Origin: Pictodentalium vernedei
Lineage: Eukaryota; Mollusca; Scaphopoda; Dentaliida; Dentaliidae
DNA length: 64,000 nucleotides
Direction: 5' to 3'
Assembly: GCA_031216915.1 (NCBI GenBank)
Contig: CM062290.1
Location: 253,400,581-253,464,580 of the forward strand
In this document: positions 10,701 through 20,635 of the stretch, in pieces
Position numbering within the stretch: the stretch's first letter is position 1
Layout: the number at the start of each line of letters is the position of its first letter
Notes under the pieces: model-generated
Databases searched by the model: none
The model's input: only the letters and a program-made list of their open reading frames with translations
Told to the model about the DNA's origin: nothing
Made by a program: the position numbers and the translations under genes

Positions 10701-13700
10701 GGGGCATCGAAAGTTATGACCAAATATTTTTTCACCAATATAGGTCTTCAAAGGGGTCTACTTGGGGTAACTTTTTATCAGAAATCTAATGGTGATGTTT
10801 AAAAAAGTGGCGGGGTGGGGTGGGGGAGGGCAAAATTGAAGGATTTCACCGATATAGGTCCTCAAAGGGTTTACTAGGGGCAACTTTTTACCAGGAATCT
10901 AATGGTGGGGGTTTAGAAAGTGACGGGATCGAAGGCCCTCCGAGTGTGCCGTCCGTGGGGCGGGCTGGGTCGAAAAATACGCGGCCCCTATTTTTGTTTT
11001 TGTTTTTTTTTTGGGTGGGGGGTGGGGGGAGTACTTTTCATATTACCACCTAAATTTCCCCGTGCAACGCAGGGTAACCCTGCTAGTTAGTTATATTTGA
11101 GGAACATCATTATAGTCATATTTGAAGTCGAGTTCATCAAAATTAGTATATAAGGGTCCACCCTGGCCCCAATTTGCCGGACCTAGGTTCGAATTTGCCG
11201 ACCCCCTCCAGGACTAAGGAAATGCCTATCGCGGAGACAACCACTATAGGCTCGTTGGCCATGTCTGGTTGCCTGGCTATGTACGTTTCGCATCGCTTGC
11301 ATCGCAGGCTAGGTGTGGATGCTTTATGTTGGGGGAGTGAATTGGAAATTGTCAGGCATAAAGAGTAAAAATGGTTAGAGTTGCAATGACGTTGGTGACG
11401 TCATAGTGAGCTCGCGACGTCATGACGACGTTGGCCGCTGTCGATATCCACAGAGATGAGTGACTGACACCTGCAAGTTCCTATCTTCCACCTGCAAGTT
11501 CCTATCTTGCACGTGTAAGTTACTATCTTGCACCTGCAAGTTTCTATCTTGCACGTAGAGTTTAGTTATCTTGCGCTTGCAAGTTAGTTATCTTGCGACA
11601 GTCATCCCAACCCCCTGTCTCAGAAGCTCCGGCTCCCCACACTTGCCCCAGTTGCTTACATTCCCATATTTGACACGGTGATCTTACCTCTGCCGCTTGA
11701 CCAAGAGCGACACAGTCGCCCTTTCCCTTCTTCCAGAAGCCCTTCACGCAACGATTCCCTAACACTACCTTCTCGATCGAATACCCTCATCACATCAGAG
11801 ACCCGTCGACCTTATTCCATGAACCCAGGCCTCCACGACCTGCGACAGTGAACCAGGGACCCTACACCGAGCGTTCCGTTTAAGAGCGGCACAGTCGCTC
11901 TTCCCCTTCTTCCAGTACCCCTACCTCAACAAGCTCGAACAATCGCCTGACAGGTCAGTCAATGCTGGTGATCAATATAATCCAGATGTAGAAGAATCGT
12001 TCGAAGAGTCGCTGGGACTAACTCTTTGATTACTAATTTTCTCCTCGAAAGCTCATTTCAGGGAGTCGTTCGAAAAGCTGCTTCTGGAGCAGCCCCCAGT
12101 TACTCATCTGTATGAGTGGTTCGATCGTTCGAGGTGTCAATTTTTGAGGGGCTGCTCTAGTGGCTCCTTGTTTCGAGCCCTTCGAGCCGACAGAGTAGGA
12201 CAGAGTCGATCAGGGAGAAGAAGGGTCGAAAGCCTGAAAAGGGACATCCCTGTTCCTGTTAAGGGGTATTGAGACCCGGCCCAGCAGGGTCTACCCAACG
12301 GCACGGCCACCTATAGGGAGACATCGGCTATTCAAAAACCCTAAGGACGTCCAGTCACTCACCTCTGTGGACATCGACTGCGGTCAACGTCGTCATGACG
12401 TCGCGAGATCACCGTGACGTCACCGACGTCATTGCAACTCTAGCCGTTTTTCACTCTTTATGCCTGACTTTTCCCATTTACACCCCCAGCATAAAACATA
12501 CACACCTAACCTGCGATGCAATCGATGCGAAACGTACATATCCAGGCGACTAGACATGACCAATGAGCCTATATTGGTTGTCTAAGCGGTAGGAATTTCC
12601 GTAGTCCGGGAGGGGGGCCGGCAAATCCGAACATAGGTCCGGCATATTGGGGCTCGGTTGGACCCTTATATGCTACTTTTGATGAACTCGACTTCAAATA
12701 TGACTATAATAATGTTCATCAAATATAAATATCGATGCGAAACGTACATATCCAGGCGACTAAACATGACCAATGAGCCTATAGTGGTTGTCTAAGCGGT
12801 AGGAATTTCCGTAGTCCGGGAGGGGGGCCGGCAAACCCGAACACAGGTCCGGCATATTGGGGCTAGGTTGGACCCTTATATGCTACTTTTGATGAACTCG
12901 ACTTCAAATATGACTATAATGATGTTCATCAAATATAATTAACTTGCAGGTGCAAGATAGGTAACCTGCACCTGCAAGATAGTAACTTGCGGGTGCAAGA
13001 TAGCTAACCTGCACGTGCAGGATAGTAACTTGCAGGTGCAAGATAGCTATCCTGCATGTGCAAGGTAGCTAACCTGCACGTGCAAGACAGTAACTTGCAG
13101 GTGCAAGATAGCTAACCTGCACGTGCAAGATAGCTAACTTAAAGGTGCAAGACAGCTATCCTGCACGTGCAAGATAGCTATCCTGCACGTGCAAGATAGT
13201 AACTTGCACGTGCAAGATAGCTAACCTGCACGTGCAAGATAGTAACTTGCAGGTGCAAGATAGCTATCCTGCATGTGCAAGGTAGCTAACCTGCACGTGC
13301 AAGACAGTAACTTGCAGGTGCAAGATAGCTAACCTGCACGTGCAAGATAGCTAACTTAAAGGTGCAAGACAGCTATCCTGCACGTGCAAGATAGCTATCC
13401 TGCACGTGCAAGATAGTAACTTGCACGTGCAAGATAGCTAACCTGCACGTGCAAGATAGTAACTTGCACGTTTAAGATAAAAATAATACTCAACTGGCGC
13501 CTTGCCTCGTGTCTGGGTCAAATATCTTCCCTTGGGTTAGATGTCACCATCCCACCACTCACCCCTCGAGAATAATAATAGTGTTGGAAAATATACATAA
13601 AAAGTGAACCGGATGAAGATAATTGTCACTCGCTAAAATACAGGAGGTGTCGCCTTTCAGACGGTTTTCAATCAAACTCCGTGTAAGGTGAGGAACCCTC

Positions 13701-16360
13701 ACTTAGTACGTAACCATCTACACACTGATGTTGAAATACCTTAATCACAAACAGTATTTTTGTCGGTACAAAAACTTGGAATTTAATAAGACTAATCTTG
13801 TTTGGTAGAGCTCAATGAGCTCTGTTAAATAAGACTGATTTGAATAACTTCCTAGTTGCATTATGAGAAATATATTCTGTTTGACTTTTCGATATTTCGA
13901 CAGCAGCGCGCCGAGGGTTAATGTAAGCCAGATATCAGCAATGTAATGCGTCGGCGTTCACCACGAATAACCTCCATCGGCGTTGCTGCAGATTGTTATT
14001 TTCTGTCGATAATTTTGCAGTCCTCCCCAACAACTCGAAAAGGCTGTCAATACCACTGGTAATGGTATTCAGCACTAACGATTTGGTAAAATTTAAGAAA
14101 TGCAAAGTTCGAGTTAGATATGATGTCTATTCTCTTGTGGAATGTTACCTATTGTTCACAAAACTCACCCTTCGAATTTCTTTTTTCAATTTAACCCTCC
14201 AAAACACTGATTATGGTCCCTCATTGGAACGATCTCGTCGAGCCTGTTCCAATAAGCGATCACAAGCCTTGGCGGCAACACTGAAAATGTTTAATTGGTC
14301 ATGAAATTGCTTTACAAGTTTTCTCTGCTATTCGTGTAATGTAAAGCGTCAAACAGCCCTAGATGGACCCGCTTGAGAATGCCCACCGTACCTGTATCGT
14401 ATTAGAAGTACACCGAACGGAAGATTAAAATATGGTGTAATATATTGGAACCTTGGCATTAGGAAAAGTATCTGTTTACCACACCACAATGGCGGCAAAC
14501 CTATGAGAAGAAAGTGATGTAAGTCCATTGGCTCTCTGTCTTCCGTGCTGCAGTGAGGGTGTGTGTGTGTGGGGGGGGGGGGGGGGCAGACCTAAAGAAA
14601 CATTTTCTCAAATATTTAGTGGCCCTTGAAGTCTGGGTGAGTTGTAAAGAATATCGGATCATTTTTATGATACTCCATCCATTCCCTCTACTGGGACACA
14701 AACTTTGTCCTGTATTTGCAGTAGGCCTACTTGCTTCCGGAGCCCTAGTCCGATCGCGGGTTTCCTACTCTGGAAGTGTTAGATAACAGCCTTCGAAAAG
14801 GTCAAGAGTCACTATCTGCCGAATTTCATACCTGACAAGCAAATTAACTCACACTGGGTCACACTGGGTCGGCCCGGTGGATCCGAGGCCTCTATTTTCT
14901 CCAATTCCATGGACAACCAAAAACCCATCGGGCACCACTGCCGTGACAAACCATCATCTCTTCAACCATTCAACTTATGGCAATGGCTCTCGATGTAATA
15001 ATAGCTTCCACTTTCCTCAAATGTGGTATTCCTTCAACGGTTCCACCAAACTCCCAGCTCCACATAATTGATCAAAACTTTTCCAACGACTTTGACACTC
15101 TTGCTTTATTTCAAACACGCATCTGTGTGGCCCTGGGTTCCTGGGTTCCTAGAGAGTTATTCAAGTGAGGCCAGAGATAATGAGTTGTGTCTGATGTTTT
15201 GGATTTTAATATATGTTCATTGAACGTTCCAGAAAAATTTCTGTGTCAGAACAATATACGTTATGCGATATTGTATTCGACAACATTTTCGGATTCCAAG
15301 AAGGTTGATGCTTTAGTGAAGGTGACACTATTTAATATATGATTGAGAAAACAAAAATATGTTTTTTCTAACTAACAACGCTTCGTCAATCCCACAGCGT
15401 GATAACCGGGATATTTTCAGTCAGGAGTAATAAAACATGATTCCCCTCACCTCACCCCCCCCCCCCCCCCCCAAAAAAAAAAAAAAAAAATGAATAGTGA
15501 ATCTTGAACACAGTTCTCTCCGAATTTGATCTTAAAAGCATAACGGGTCGTGAAGGTTTGAAAGATGACGTTTATATATGACATAAATACACACTAAAAA
15601 CTAAAGTGTTAAAACTGACACTTTCAAGGTGTTAAACCCATTCTGTCTCTTAGGGTTTGATTTTAACACTCAAAGTGTAATGCATTAAGCACTTAGACAT
15701 TACAATCGTCAGACATCTGAAACTTGAATGGATGGCACTTCCCATGTGTCTAGCATTGGTTGTTCTTCCAGAATCGTCCATAATTTGATTTGCGCTTGGT
15801 GGGTACATAATTAAAAGGACACAACGCAGATGACGCGTATCAGGCTCGAGAGTTCGAGCCTGATCCGCGTCATCTGCGTTGTTTCCTTTTAAGTGTCGCG
15901 ACATTGCACTTGTCAAGTGGTATTATTGTAACACCTGCCAAGTTCTGCATGGGTCCTCTACTCTTGAACAAAGTGCTAGTTCAGCACTTAGTAAGTGTTA
16001 AATACAGCACTTCAAGTGTAGTTTTTAACACTTTAGTTTTTAGCGTGTTTTATATCATTACTGGGCAATGGAGCGAAAGTTGGATCTGGAGCGTGGCATC
16101 TTTCTCCCATTAGTACTCCCCGCCCTTCCAGCTTCCCAGTGTGAGATAGTTTTGAATAAAATGTTTTCGAAATATCAAAGTTAGAATTTTAATTGGAAGA
16201 TATATTATGTGAGCAAATATGACCTAAAACATTCAAAACGTCAGAGGTAAAATGTCAAGAATATATTTTATTTAAAACGTTTGGTGATGTTTTTCTAACT
16301 TTAATGAAAAATAATATCTCTACTAGATCGGAAAATATAAAAAAATAAAATAAATGAAAA

Positions 16361-16399
<39 letters not shown>

Positions 16400-16923
16400 G
16401 TAAATAAAACAAATGAACAATACTGTTGTCGTGAACGAAATTCTAATATGCATCTACCCTTATCTTTTCAGATGGAAACGCTCCCGTATTTGATGGTCCG
16501 CCTTCGTATATTGACAGCGTCAGCTTCAGTAACTCAATTCAGTTTGCTCAACATCAACCATCCGCATCAGCCATGTCGGCACATAATTCGATGCATGTTC
16601 AATATTCTGCTTCTGCACGTGTACCTGATGTATTACCACTACCATCAGCGCCTCCAATGCCAACACAGAATCCAACGCTTGTTCCACATTCTGCTCCGGC
16701 ATGGGCACCCGCCGTTTCACCATCACAATCAGTACCGGGAATGGTAACACAAAATCCAAAGCATGTTCAATATCCTACTGCCGTATGGACACCTGATGTT
16801 TCAGTATCACAATCAACACAAGGAATGGCAACAAGCACTCCGATGAACATTCAGTACTCTCCCCCCGCATGGGAACCAGATGGTCCACCACCACCTTACT
16901 CTTCCGTTGCTCACATAACATGA
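7702..16923 (+). CDS. Three-exon gene for a single-pass membrane protein with PPxY motifs and 28-residue repeats
   Basis: The coding exons 7702-7709, 8756-8886 and 16472-16923 join in frame to give 196 residues. Residues 1-10 (MESSDATISE) are short and acidic. Residues 11-28 (VLGVLGGTLGFLILCYVL) form one membrane span with small-residue spacing G13, G16, G17 and G20. K29-R39 is basic with C30 and C32 beside the membrane. The positive-inside rule puts the tail in the cytoplasm with the N terminus out and no cleaved signal. The tail has PPSY (56-59) and PPPPY (185-189), the ligands of WW domains as in NEDD4-type ubiquitin ligases and YAP. Residues 81-192 are four 28-residue repeats. The layout recalls small PPxY membrane adaptors (WBP1- or NEDD4-adaptor-like), but I do not recognise the family. 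The role as a WW-domain adaptor is inference. Confidence 0.72.
8186..8362 (+). repeat. Degenerate copy of the promoter-cassette repeat, in intron 1
   Basis: The order CACGTGC, AAGATGGCG, GACGGAAACA, CTAACAACATGC and AAGCTGCGCGC follows the element at 30508-31245 (compare 31007-31100). It is clearly diverged. AAGATGGCG remains, but the NRF1-like GCGCATGCGC is lost. Confidence 0.6.
8368..8470. mobile_element. Palindromic MITE family A, copy 1
   Basis: TACACTCTAAAGTC at the left mirrors a diverged GAAGTGTA at the right. Inside, TTGGGTTAAAAATCAA pairs with TTGATTTTTAACCCAA. TA at both outer ends fits a Tc1/mariner-type TA target. Other copies are at 17083, 46906 and 53559. Confidence 0.75.
8756..8886 (+). 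CDS. Coding exon 2: membrane span and basic stop-transfer segment
   Basis: The acceptor TTCTTTTCTTTTTCAG has a long pyrimidine tract and the donor is GTATGT at 8887. The 131 bp exon encodes residues 3-47 (the codons for residues 3 and 47 are split), including the hydrophobic span and KCMCHKAAGRR. No other frame through this exon is open. Confidence 0.75.
8887..9886 (+). other. Start of intron 2; no gene seen
   Basis: This is intronic AT-rich sequence. A patch near 8979-9050 (CGTCAGGCCGTCGTCCGTCTG) resembles the CGGACGG-type ends of the repeat at 42492-43820 in inverse orientation. Nothing coding was recognised. Confidence 0.4.
9904..10572. repeat. Left satellite arm, roughly 20-21 bp palindromic unit
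   Basis: Repeats of CTATCTTGCACGTGCAAGTTA and variants (CACCTGCA, CACGTGCA, CATGCAGG) run for about 670 bp. The unit core CTTGCACGTGCAAG is itself a palindrome containing an E-box CACGTG. The right arm at 12947-13482 is the same satellite inverted. Confidence 0.9.
10573..11086 (+). mobile_element. Non-autonomous Helitron
   Basis: The 5' end reads TCTATACTATATTTTAAAA, close to the TCTATACTA start of many animal Helitrons. The 3' end has the hairpin GCAGGGTAACCCTGC running directly into CTAG (11083-11086), followed by T. These are the hallmarks of rolling-circle Helitrons: 5' TC, 3' hairpin and CTRR. No target duplication is expected. The 514 bp body holds two diverged copies of a G-rich segment (TTTAAAAAAGTG, then GGGGTGGGGTGGGG, then ATATAGGTC). 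It interrupts the left arm of the foldback element, whose sequence resumes at 11087. Confidence 0.8.
11087..11468. repeat. Inner inverted arm, left
   Basis: This is the reverse complement of 12349-12732 at roughly 80 percent by eye. Landmarks are ATATTTGAGGAACATCATTA at the outer end, CGTTTCGCATCGCTTGCATC in the middle, and GACGTCATGACGACGTTGG at the inner end. It carries several TGACGTCA-like half sites. An open frame at 11174-11368 is not conserved in the other arm. Confidence 0.8.
11469..12348. other. Core of the foldback element
   Basis: The core begins with a short run of the satellite (11469-11605) and then GC-richer sequence with two copies of an AGAGCG-CACAGTCGC-CTTCTTCCAG block (about 11702 and 11883) and several TCGTTCGA / TCGAACGA inversions around 11930-12190. 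No protein domain was recognised on either strand. Confidence 0.5.
12349..12946. repeat. Inner inverted arm, right, with tandem partial duplication
   Basis: 12349-12732 is the counterpart of the left arm. From 12733 the outer portion is repeated almost exactly (CGATGCGAAACGTACATATC occurs at about 12524 and 12733; GGACCCTTATATGCTAC at about 12660 and 12870). The repeat unit is about 210 bp. Confidence 0.85.
12947..13482. repeat. Right satellite arm
   Basis: Units of TAACTTGCAGGTGCAAGATAG type run inverted relative to 9904-10572. A higher-order repeat is visible: a block of about 240 bp starting near 13018 recurs near 13255 with almost no change, so local homogenisation is recent. Confidence 0.85.
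13503..14187 (+). other. Intron 2 continued; no gene seen
   Basis: This is AT-rich intronic sequence without recognised domains, repeats or RNA genes. Confidence 0.4.
14188..14290. mobile_element. Degenerate TTAA palindromic element
   Basis: TTTAACCCTCC is followed by GGTCCCTCATTGGAACGATC and GCCTGTTCCAATAAGCGATC, a worn version of the central palindrome of the TTAA family. The right terminus is not recognisable. Confidence 0.4.
14291..15587 (+). other. Intron 2 continued; G and C homopolymers, no gene
   Basis: A G16 run lies near 14571 after a GTGTGT tract, and a C20 run followed by A18 lies near 15453. Short open frames at 14553-15168 lack any domain. CACACTGGGT occurs twice in tandem at 14851-14870. 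Confidence 0.4.
15588..16051. mobile_element. Palindromic element family B, copy 1 (contains an empty TTAA site)
   Basis: The ends CACACTAAAAACTAAAGTG and CACTTTAGTTTTTAGCGTG are inverse complements. Internal stretches (GTGTTAAAACTGACACTT and AAGTGTAGTTTTTAACAC) extend the inverted repeat. The centre (15816-15890) is a sharp palindrome with AACGCAGATGACGCG on each side. The TTAA at 15685-15688 is the site that carries an insertion in the sister copy at 28170-28766. Confidence 0.8.
16352..16405. repeat. (AAAT)n microsatellite
   Basis: AAATAAATAAAT units run for about 50 bp, shortly before exon 3. Confidence 0.9.
16472..16923 (+). CDS. Coding exon 3: cytoplasmic tail with tandem 28-residue repeats
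   Basis: The acceptor TACCCTTATCTTTTCAG precedes 452 bp ending in TGA at 16921-16923. It encodes residues 47-196. The four 84 bp repeat units are 16573-16656, 16657-16740, 16741-16824 and 16825-16908. Each begins with Met, and the shared pattern is about M-x-T-Q-N-P-x-x-V-Q-Y, then W-x-P-D-V and S-Q-S. In the last unit the end is replaced by GPPPPYSSV. Unit boundaries equal whole codons, so copy number can change without a frameshift. Confidence 0.78.
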
Positions 16924-17082
16924 GAATATTTAAGTTGTAAAAAACGAGTATCCAAATTCACAATTTTTTGCGAACAACGAAGTGAACTGGCGGAGCACAT
17001 AATTTCTGATGACGCCCATTCCCATAGCGTGAAAGTTACGTGGAATTAAATCACGCGGACTGTTGTGCAGTTAAAGAAAATG

Positions 17083-17215
17083 TACACACTAAAATCAGTA
17101 GGATTAAAAATCAACCAAATGAACTGGGATGAGTGAATTCGAACCCAGTTGGGTTCATATTCACTGAACCCAGTTGTAATGGGTTCAGTTTTTAACCCAA
17201 CTGACTTTAGAGTGT
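17083..17215. mobile_element. Palindromic MITE family A, copy 2
   Basis: TACACACTAAAATCAG and CTGACTTTAGAGTGTA bound about 130 bp of palindrome with AACCCAGTTGGGTTCATATT at the centre. It lies 160 bp after the stop codon of the host gene and may therefore be part of its 3' untranslated region. Confidence 0.8.
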
Positions 17216-17444
17216 ACTGACATTAGAATTTCCCACTGCCAAATCGGTCAAGGTGTATTTGTTCTAAATAGACTTAGATAGAACGTAATATCTACAGCTG
17301 TCAGAACGGCATCTGCACAAGATGGACATAGCACAGCCTAGGCCATTTTAGAGTTCCTCTCCTTAACATATACAATGTAACTGGAGAAGCAGAATTTACT
17401 GCATCCAGTAAATTCAAGTCTGTGTGAAAATGGCTAAAGCATCG

Positions 17445-17465
17445 GGAATAAACAATAAATAAACA
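17445..17465 (+). promoter_or_regulatory. Candidate polyadenylation signals of the host gene
   Basis: GGAATAAACAATAAATAAAC contains two AATAAA hexamers about 525 bp after the stop codon. No other cluster this close was noticed. It is a candidate only. Confidence 0.4.
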
Positions 17466-17469
17466 ATAT

Positions 17470-18233
17470 AGAAAGAAAATTTATGGAGGCTTATTTTTGG
17501 GGGTAAATATTTTGAAAGAAATCAGAAATGGGTTTTCGTTAACAATATTTAAAGATATTCATACAGGAATCAGATAAATTTTTCGAAGATTCCAGAAAAA
17601 AGCATATATGTGCACAACATTCAAAGGGTTCGCTCAAGGGATCCGAAATGGATATTTCTGGTTCTGCCACTTATTTGAATGATGTTTGGGACAGTAATGT
17701 GAGTATGGAAAAGGGTTATCATGATTCTCACGTTGCATGAAATAAAATCTTTGGAACCCACATTGAAGTCTTGAGAGGGTTAAAAGCACTGAACTGAATA
17801 ATTTATACATTTCTTTGCAAAGCAAAGAAATTAGAGGCTGTGAAAACCCTGTGGCAGACTGGGCCATACTCAAGGGCTCTAGCGACTTGAAACACACAGG
17901 ATGCCGAGTACTTGTTACTGACTGTGAGGATGGCAAAATTTAGCGAGATAGGATGATGATTCGTTTTCAAGATATCGTGCGGACAAGGAAGTGATTAGAA
18001 GACAGAAGGTAGGAAAAAAAGAAAAAGAAAAAAAAAAGAAGAATAACAAATCAAATAAATGGAAAAAGAAACGATACAAAAACAATAGTTTGTGTGTTCC
18101 ACACAGACTAAATACACGACAAACGTTTCACTGTAAATATTACAGTTAAAATTACGATAGACGTTTTTGCGACCCGTAGCCGTTACTTCTATCGTACATT
18201 TTCGGTAATCACTGCCACAGTTTAATGTTTCGG
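17470..18233. other. No gene seen
   Basis: This is AT-rich sequence with a short palindrome ATTTCTTTGCAAAGCAAAGAAAT near 17808 and an A/G-rich patch near 18012-18070. No supported coding sequence was found. Confidence 0.4.
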
Positions 18234-18337
18234 GGACGTGACAGCCGTTGCCTAGTCCCAGTTTTTTTATTCGACATTCATTGATAATGAATGTTGAATA
18301 AGGAACAGAGAATAAGTAACGGATGTGACAACCGTTA
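18234..18337. mobile_element. Palindromic element family D, copy 1
   Basis: GGACGTGACAGCCGTT on the left pairs with a diverged GTAACGGATGTGACAACC on the right. The centre is TTATTCGACATTCATTGATA and its inverse. Better copies lie at 49901-50024 and 35150-35232. Confidence 0.65.
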
Positions 18338-18510
18338 AAGTTTCATTATATGAAAACTTGGAGAAGAGCGTTCATGTACAGTGGAGCAAATTTGTTTCAG
18401 AACGAACGCATTCAACTTTTTAATTCCTGCTTCTAGGAAATAGTGTCCCCGTGTTTAAAGATATCTTGTTTCTAGAAAAGTCAATTTTTAAAGTAGACCA
18501 ACTAACATCT

Positions 18511-18722
18511 TTAAACCTTTACCCAACGTAACGGAAAACCGGCGAGCGCTATTCTCAAGAATCGACAATAACTTTTCATATTTTTTTCTCATTTTTTTTT
18601 GTCTCAAAACCATAGGTTATGATCCCTCGTTGGAATTTTGAGACAAAAAATGAAAAAAATTAGTTATTCAAAAAATTTTTTTGCAAGTGTCGTCTTCTTT
18701 TCATGTTAGGTAAAGGGCTAAC
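18511..18722. mobile_element. TTAA palindromic element, copy 2, right-centre deleted
   Basis: The termini TTTAAACCTTTACCC and GGTAAAGGGCTAAC are recognisable and the internal order is that of the family. The second half of the central palindrome (GCTCGTTCCAACGAGGGG type) is missing, leaving CCCTCGTTGGAATTTTGAG. Confidence 0.75.
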
Positions 18723-18895
18723 CTGCAGCCGTATAATGATATTAATTTGTCAACTCTGTATGACAGATCAACAACCTTCTCGTGTGATGAAGAGAAACCA
18801 AATATCAGTTCCTCAGTTTTACGCCAAGATCGAACAAAAAGATGACACCACCAAAAATAGTGTAGTGCTGTCTTTTCGCCGGAATATTTTCCAGT

Positions 18896-18995
18896 NNNNN
18901 NNNNNNNNNNNNNNNNNNNNNNNNNNNNNNNNNNNNNNNNNNNNNNNNNNNNNNNNNNNNNNNNNNNNNNNNNNNNNNNNNNNNNNNNNNNNNNN
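18896..18995. other. Assembly gap, 100 Ns
   Basis: Exactly 100 N bases are present, a conventional placeholder length, so the true distance is unknown. Two open frames that cross it are artefacts. Confidence 0.98.
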
Positions 18996-19100
18996 GAGTT
19001 CAGAGTTGCGATGTTGGAGAGCTGGCAGCTCCTCGGTGGTTCTCGTCGGGTACTCCGGCTTCCTCCACCCATAAAACTGTCACCGACATTGAAGCTGTCT
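18996..19100 (+). mobile_element. SINE body fragment
   Basis: GGGTACTCCGGCTTCCTCCACCC and the flanking GATGTTGGAGAGCTGGCAGC match the bodies of the SINEs at 44465 and 59561. The head lies in or beyond the gap. Confidence 0.6.
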
Positions 19101-19465
19101 CGAAACAAGGCGATTCGATTTCTTCAGACAGAGAGAGAGAGACGAAACAGTCGTGATAACGTGGTCGCTTTGGTTTCCCAACAACCAAGGAACTGAGTTG
19201 GTGGTCATCAAATCATCACGATGGAACTGTTGCGGATTCCGCACTCGCCGCTTAAAAGCGAAAGTGTCGGTCCGACAGTTTCAATATACAGCGCCAAGAC
19301 ATTGTGAAACACGAAGTAAGCGGTGGTATAAACGAACCTCAACCAAGTCCTGTCGAACAACCAGACTATGAATTTGGTTCAACAACGATTGCGTGTTCTC
19401 TCGCGAATTTATAGGTTCACAGCAACTGACTCGTCAGCGTTGTGCAGACCAGGAGTGAGAGGGAG

Positions 19466-19695
<230 letters not shown>

Positions 19696-19734
19696 AATAA
19701 ATAAATAAATAATTTATGATATCATACCCTGGTA

Positions 19735-19805
19735 CGTCCAAGGTACCATGGTAAAGTTTGTTATACTATGGTACTGTGAAATAATCTGTATGGTGGTCAA
19801 CCATT
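19735..19805. repeat. Inverted counterpart of the 300 bp tandem unit
   Basis: ACCATGGTAAAGTTTGTTA followed by ATCTGTATGGTGGT is the reverse complement of the segment in each unit of 20636-21540 (ACCACCATACAGATC, then AACAAACTTTACCATGGT). The tandem units may thus be the right side of an element whose left end is here. Confidence 0.6.
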
Positions 19806-19819
19806 TAGAATCAAACTCA

Positions 19820-19970
19820 AAACACTCGTTCTCGTCGCACGGTCATAACAAGAGTACATGAGAACTTTCGTAAAAATCGACCCTTAAAGACGACCTGCAG
19901 CCTGGGACGTGTTAACATGCAGACGGACAAACGGACCGTCAACGGGCCATGGCAAAATTCTGCCATGGCC
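19820..19970. repeat. Diverged copy of the 42492-43820 repeat family
   Basis: AAAACACTCGTTCTCGTC, then a CGTAAAAATCGACC stretch, then GACGGACAAACGGACCGTC and GGGCCATGGCAAAATTC match the order in the array at 42492-43820. Confidence 0.65.
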
Positions 19971-20151
19971 TGCGCGATATAGTACCATACAATATCATCG
20001 TTTAGCATTCTTGCGCGATATAGTACCATACAATATCATCGTTTAGTATTCTTGGGCGTGGGGGGGGGGGGGGGTCCCTAATCCAGTGTTTTATTCTCGA
20101 AGACACGGCGAGAACAAAGAAAAACCTCCACACACACAAGTTTCAGGATTT

Positions 20152-20153
<2 letters not shown>

Positions 20154-20227
<74 letters not shown>
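20154..20227. repeat. (TC)n microsatellite
   Basis: About 36 CT repeats run without interruption. Confidence 0.97.
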
Positions 20228-20229
<2 letters not shown>

Positions 20230-20635
20230 TGTCTGAAGAAACTCAACCGCGTTGTTTCGAAACAGTTTCAATATTGGTGGTGATAATCGGAATTTAATTT
20301 GGTGTTACGTGTTTTTGGTAACCTTTTACACGCTACGAACGCAGTATATATGTTGTTTTTCTGTGGTATTATATGTCCGATAGTATGGACACAACATAAT
20401 TCGCGCGTATCTCTTACGTGATATGGGTGGATGGGCGTAATTGCTTTAATAAATCATTACAATATGTACGGCAAGTAGGTATAAGAACAGGCCAGCACGA
20501 GTTCCAGTATTTGGCTTAAAAACCTTAAATACATACATATACATTCTGGGTGACAAGTCTCCGGGTGGCTACTCTCAGGGTGGGTATTCGCTCGGGCAGG
20601 GGGGGGGGGGGTATTTCAGTTTGAAATTTCCAGTG

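Larger units (their letters stand above)
9887..13502. mobile_element. 3.6 kb foldback element with satellite arms
   Basis: The termini GGCGCCAGTTGAGTATTA (9886-9903) and TAATACTCAACTGGCGCC (13485-13502) are exact inverse complements. Moving inward, both sides have a satellite of CTTGCACGTGCAAG units in opposite orientation, then an inverted arm of about 380 bp (11087-11468 against 12349-12732), then a GC-richer core (11610-12340). The right side carries an extra tandem copy of the outer part of the arm (12733-12946). The left side is interrupted by a Helitron. No transposase frame was seen. It may be a non-autonomous foldback transposon. No clear target duplication was found. Confidence 0.75.

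Noticed and set aside
9904-13482. CRISPR-like spaced repeats (CTTGCACGTGCAAG)
   Set aside because: There are no constant-length unique spacers, units are contiguous, the context is a eukaryotic transposon, and no cas genes are present.
18701-19108. Frames on both strands spanning the N run
   Set aside because: They exist only because Ns are read through, and one side is SINE sequence.
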